From the NCBI GenBank assembly GCA_015179125.1, contig WHVA01000063.1:1-64000 (forward strand): a stretch of DNA of 64,000 nt, read 5' to 3'. Numbering within the stretch: the first letter of the stretch is position 1; each line of letters starts with the position of its first letter. This document shows positions 62,470-64,000 of this stretch, piece by piece. The stretch is from Gautieria morchelliformis (lineage: Eukaryota > Basidiomycota > Agaricomycetes > Gomphales > Gomphaceae). The notes below the pieces were generated by a model. The model was not told the DNA's origin. It saw only the letters and a program-made list of their open reading frames with translations, and did not search any database. Both the position numbers and the translations under genes were made by a program.

Positions 62470-64000
62470 CTAGCGGCATCTGGGGAGGTCACGTGGCTTG
62501 CCCACCCCCCGAAGCTCTAGGTAGCTATCCAGGGCTTCAAGGTCCTTGCAGGACGACATAGGTTCCCATGTCACGTCGCCTAGGGTCCAACAGACCTGGA
62601 ATTCCAGGTCCGTCGAGTTTATCCATCGATGTGCGATAATCTCGTCGACGAGCCACTCCTCGTCGTCATTTGCTCCGAAGTCATAAAATGACTTGGCCTC
62701 ACGACGAGGGAAACAATTCGTCGTTGTTAGCCTCGTATCGCCGTACGAGGCTGGAATGGAAGATGGTGAAATGCGACGGCTTTTCAGTTCGTCGGGAAGA
62801 TCGAGGGTCACCGTCGAGGCGTCGTTGTGAGCCTCGAGGACACGGTATGGTCCGATGTACCGCGGGACTAGCTTTCTGGCTCTTCCTTTCGGGAGAGTTA
62901 GGTTTTGTGGTGAAAGGTAGACGTGGTCGTTGGCCGCGTACCTGTCGCTCGCCATACGTTTCTTATTTGCGTGAAACGTTTGCGTCACTCAATGCTCTAT
63001 GATTGCATCGTGTGCCGCCATCAGGTTCCATTTTGCCTGATGTGCGAATCGGGCCACCCCCTTGAACGGGGTGTCCGCGGATATGGGGAGGTCTATCCGC
63101 GGCATATAGCCATGGTTCAGCTCGAAAGGTGCGAATCCTGTGGTCGCGCTGATGTTGCTGTTGAGGGCGACCTCAACCATTGGGCATTTCACTGCCCAAT
63201 CCTTCTGATCGTCTCTGATGACCGTGCGCAATATCTGGCCGATCGAGCGGTTTGCCCGCTCGGTGGCTCCATCCGTTTGTGGATGGAACATGAGGAGCTT
63301 AGTCCCCATGAGTTGCTGGAGTTCACGCCAGAAGATCGACGTGAACTTTGAGTCTCTGTCCGAGACGATGGAGTCGGGAACTCCATGCAGTCGGATGACC
63401 TCTTTCAGAAACAGCCAGGCTACTCCCTTGGCTGACACGCTCGTCGTGGTTGGTACGAGGTGTACGAGCAAAGTTAGTCAGTCGATGACTACCATCAGGT
63501 AGTCACAGTCGTTGGATTTGGGCAGGGGCCCCATGAAGTCGATGCCGATCGACTGCCATGGCCTATCCGGAATGGGTAGGCTGTGTAGTAGGCCTTTGGG
63601 CCGTTGTGGCCTGGTTTTCGTCATCTGACACCTCGCGCACGATGTGCAGAATGCTTCTATGTCTGGGTTCATGCCCGGCCACCAATATGCTCTTCGAACG
63701 TAGTTCGAAGTCTTCAGATGGCCGTAGTGGCCGACTATCTGATGTGCCCGATCAATGATAATTTCGATCAGCCTCCTTCCCCCTTGAAGAACAGAGCGGG
63801 GGATGGCAATGACGTCTCTCTTGAGCTGATTCTTAGTCCAGATCAGGCCGTCCCAGATCCCGAATCTCGGGTGCGCATCCGGGTGCACCATGATCTTTGT
63901 GAACATGGTGTCCCTATGGTACACGTCTCGTAGGACCTTAGACAGGTCTACGCCTTGCTCGACGATCTGGCGCAGGGGTGCGCCATCATTCCCTGTGGCG
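62470..64000 (-). pseudogene. chromoviral Gypsy integrase and chromodomain (3' end of pol), two in-frame TGA codons
   Basis: The minus strand contains, from the window edge inward, LRQIVEQGVDLSKVLRDVYH, the HHCC zinc finger (AHQIVGHYGHLKTSNYVRR, FCTSCARCQMTKTR), the first catalytic Asp in IGIDFMGPLPKSNDCDYLMV, TGA at 63478-63480, then SDRDSKFTSIFWRELQQLMG and GATERANRSIGQILR with the remaining catalytic residues, TGA at 62989-62991, and TQTFHANKKRMASDRY, YIGPYRVLEAHND. The chromodomain reads EEWLVDEIIAHRW, LEFQVCWTLGDVTWEPMSSC and ends at 62470. Reverse transcriptase would lie right of the window. Both stops fall in one unbroken frame at positions where arginine is usual. Confidence 0.92.

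Overview
The window reads as genomic DNA of a filamentous basidiomycete, most likely a wood- or litter-decay Agaricomycete. This is inferred from three things. Host genes are cut by many short GT..AG introns, mostly 50 to 65 nt. Several protein families are typical of that group: cerato-platanin, a polyporopepsin-type aspartic protease, a 2-oxoglutarate xanthine-dioxygenase-like enzyme and KDZ-associated CxC proteins. Mobile DNA is mostly chromoviral Gypsy, Copia, Helitron and KDZ-related. No bacterial, organellar or rRNA sequence was seen, and no tRNA gene could be supported.

Layout. 0-2.2 kb: a KDZ-transposase-associated CxC gene. 2.6-3.8 kb: an unusual palindromic, E-box-rich minisatellite. 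4.9-5.9 kb: a cluster of strong hairpins. 5.9-6.4 kb: a frame-shifted cerato-platanin relic. 7.3-9.0 kb: an unknown gene with an in-frame stop, followed by a 584-bp element that folds back on itself along almost its whole length. 10-14 kb: two unrelated Copia fragments in opposite orientation. 14-18 kb: no recognisable gene. 18.2-25.2 kb: the N-terminal exon of a xylulokinase-like gene, a complete Gypsy chromovirus with two near-identical LTRs, and a Zn-cluster gene that starts exactly at the other LTR.

26-49.7 kb is the host-gene core. It holds an OYE-type flavin oxidoreductase, an aldo-keto reductase, an SH3-PX-BAR sorting nexin, an NTF2-like-domain protein divergent from an unknown basic protein, a glutathionyl-hydroquinone reductase, a secreted aspartic protease, a class-3 lipase, a ubiquitin-like-domain protein divergent from complex I subunit NDUFS5, and an SDS23-like CBS protein. 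Many of these have complete exon chains with phases that close.

50-64 kb returns to repeats and relics. A xanthine-dioxygenase-like gene is interrupted by a Copia LTR remnant of the same family seen at 11 kb. It is followed by a Helitron N-terminal fragment, a Gypsy gag-protease fragment, and the 3' half of a chromoviral Gypsy element that carries a long extra ORF downstream of its chromodomain. A 1.5-kb solo LTR flanked by near-identical 5-bp duplications is nested in that ORF.

The points that most deserve follow-up are the Gypsy element joining two truncated unrelated genes without a target-site duplication, the extra 3' ORF of the second chromovirus, the palindromic CACGTG array, the long fold-back element, and the repeated occurrence of single in-frame TGA codons in retroelement ORFs.
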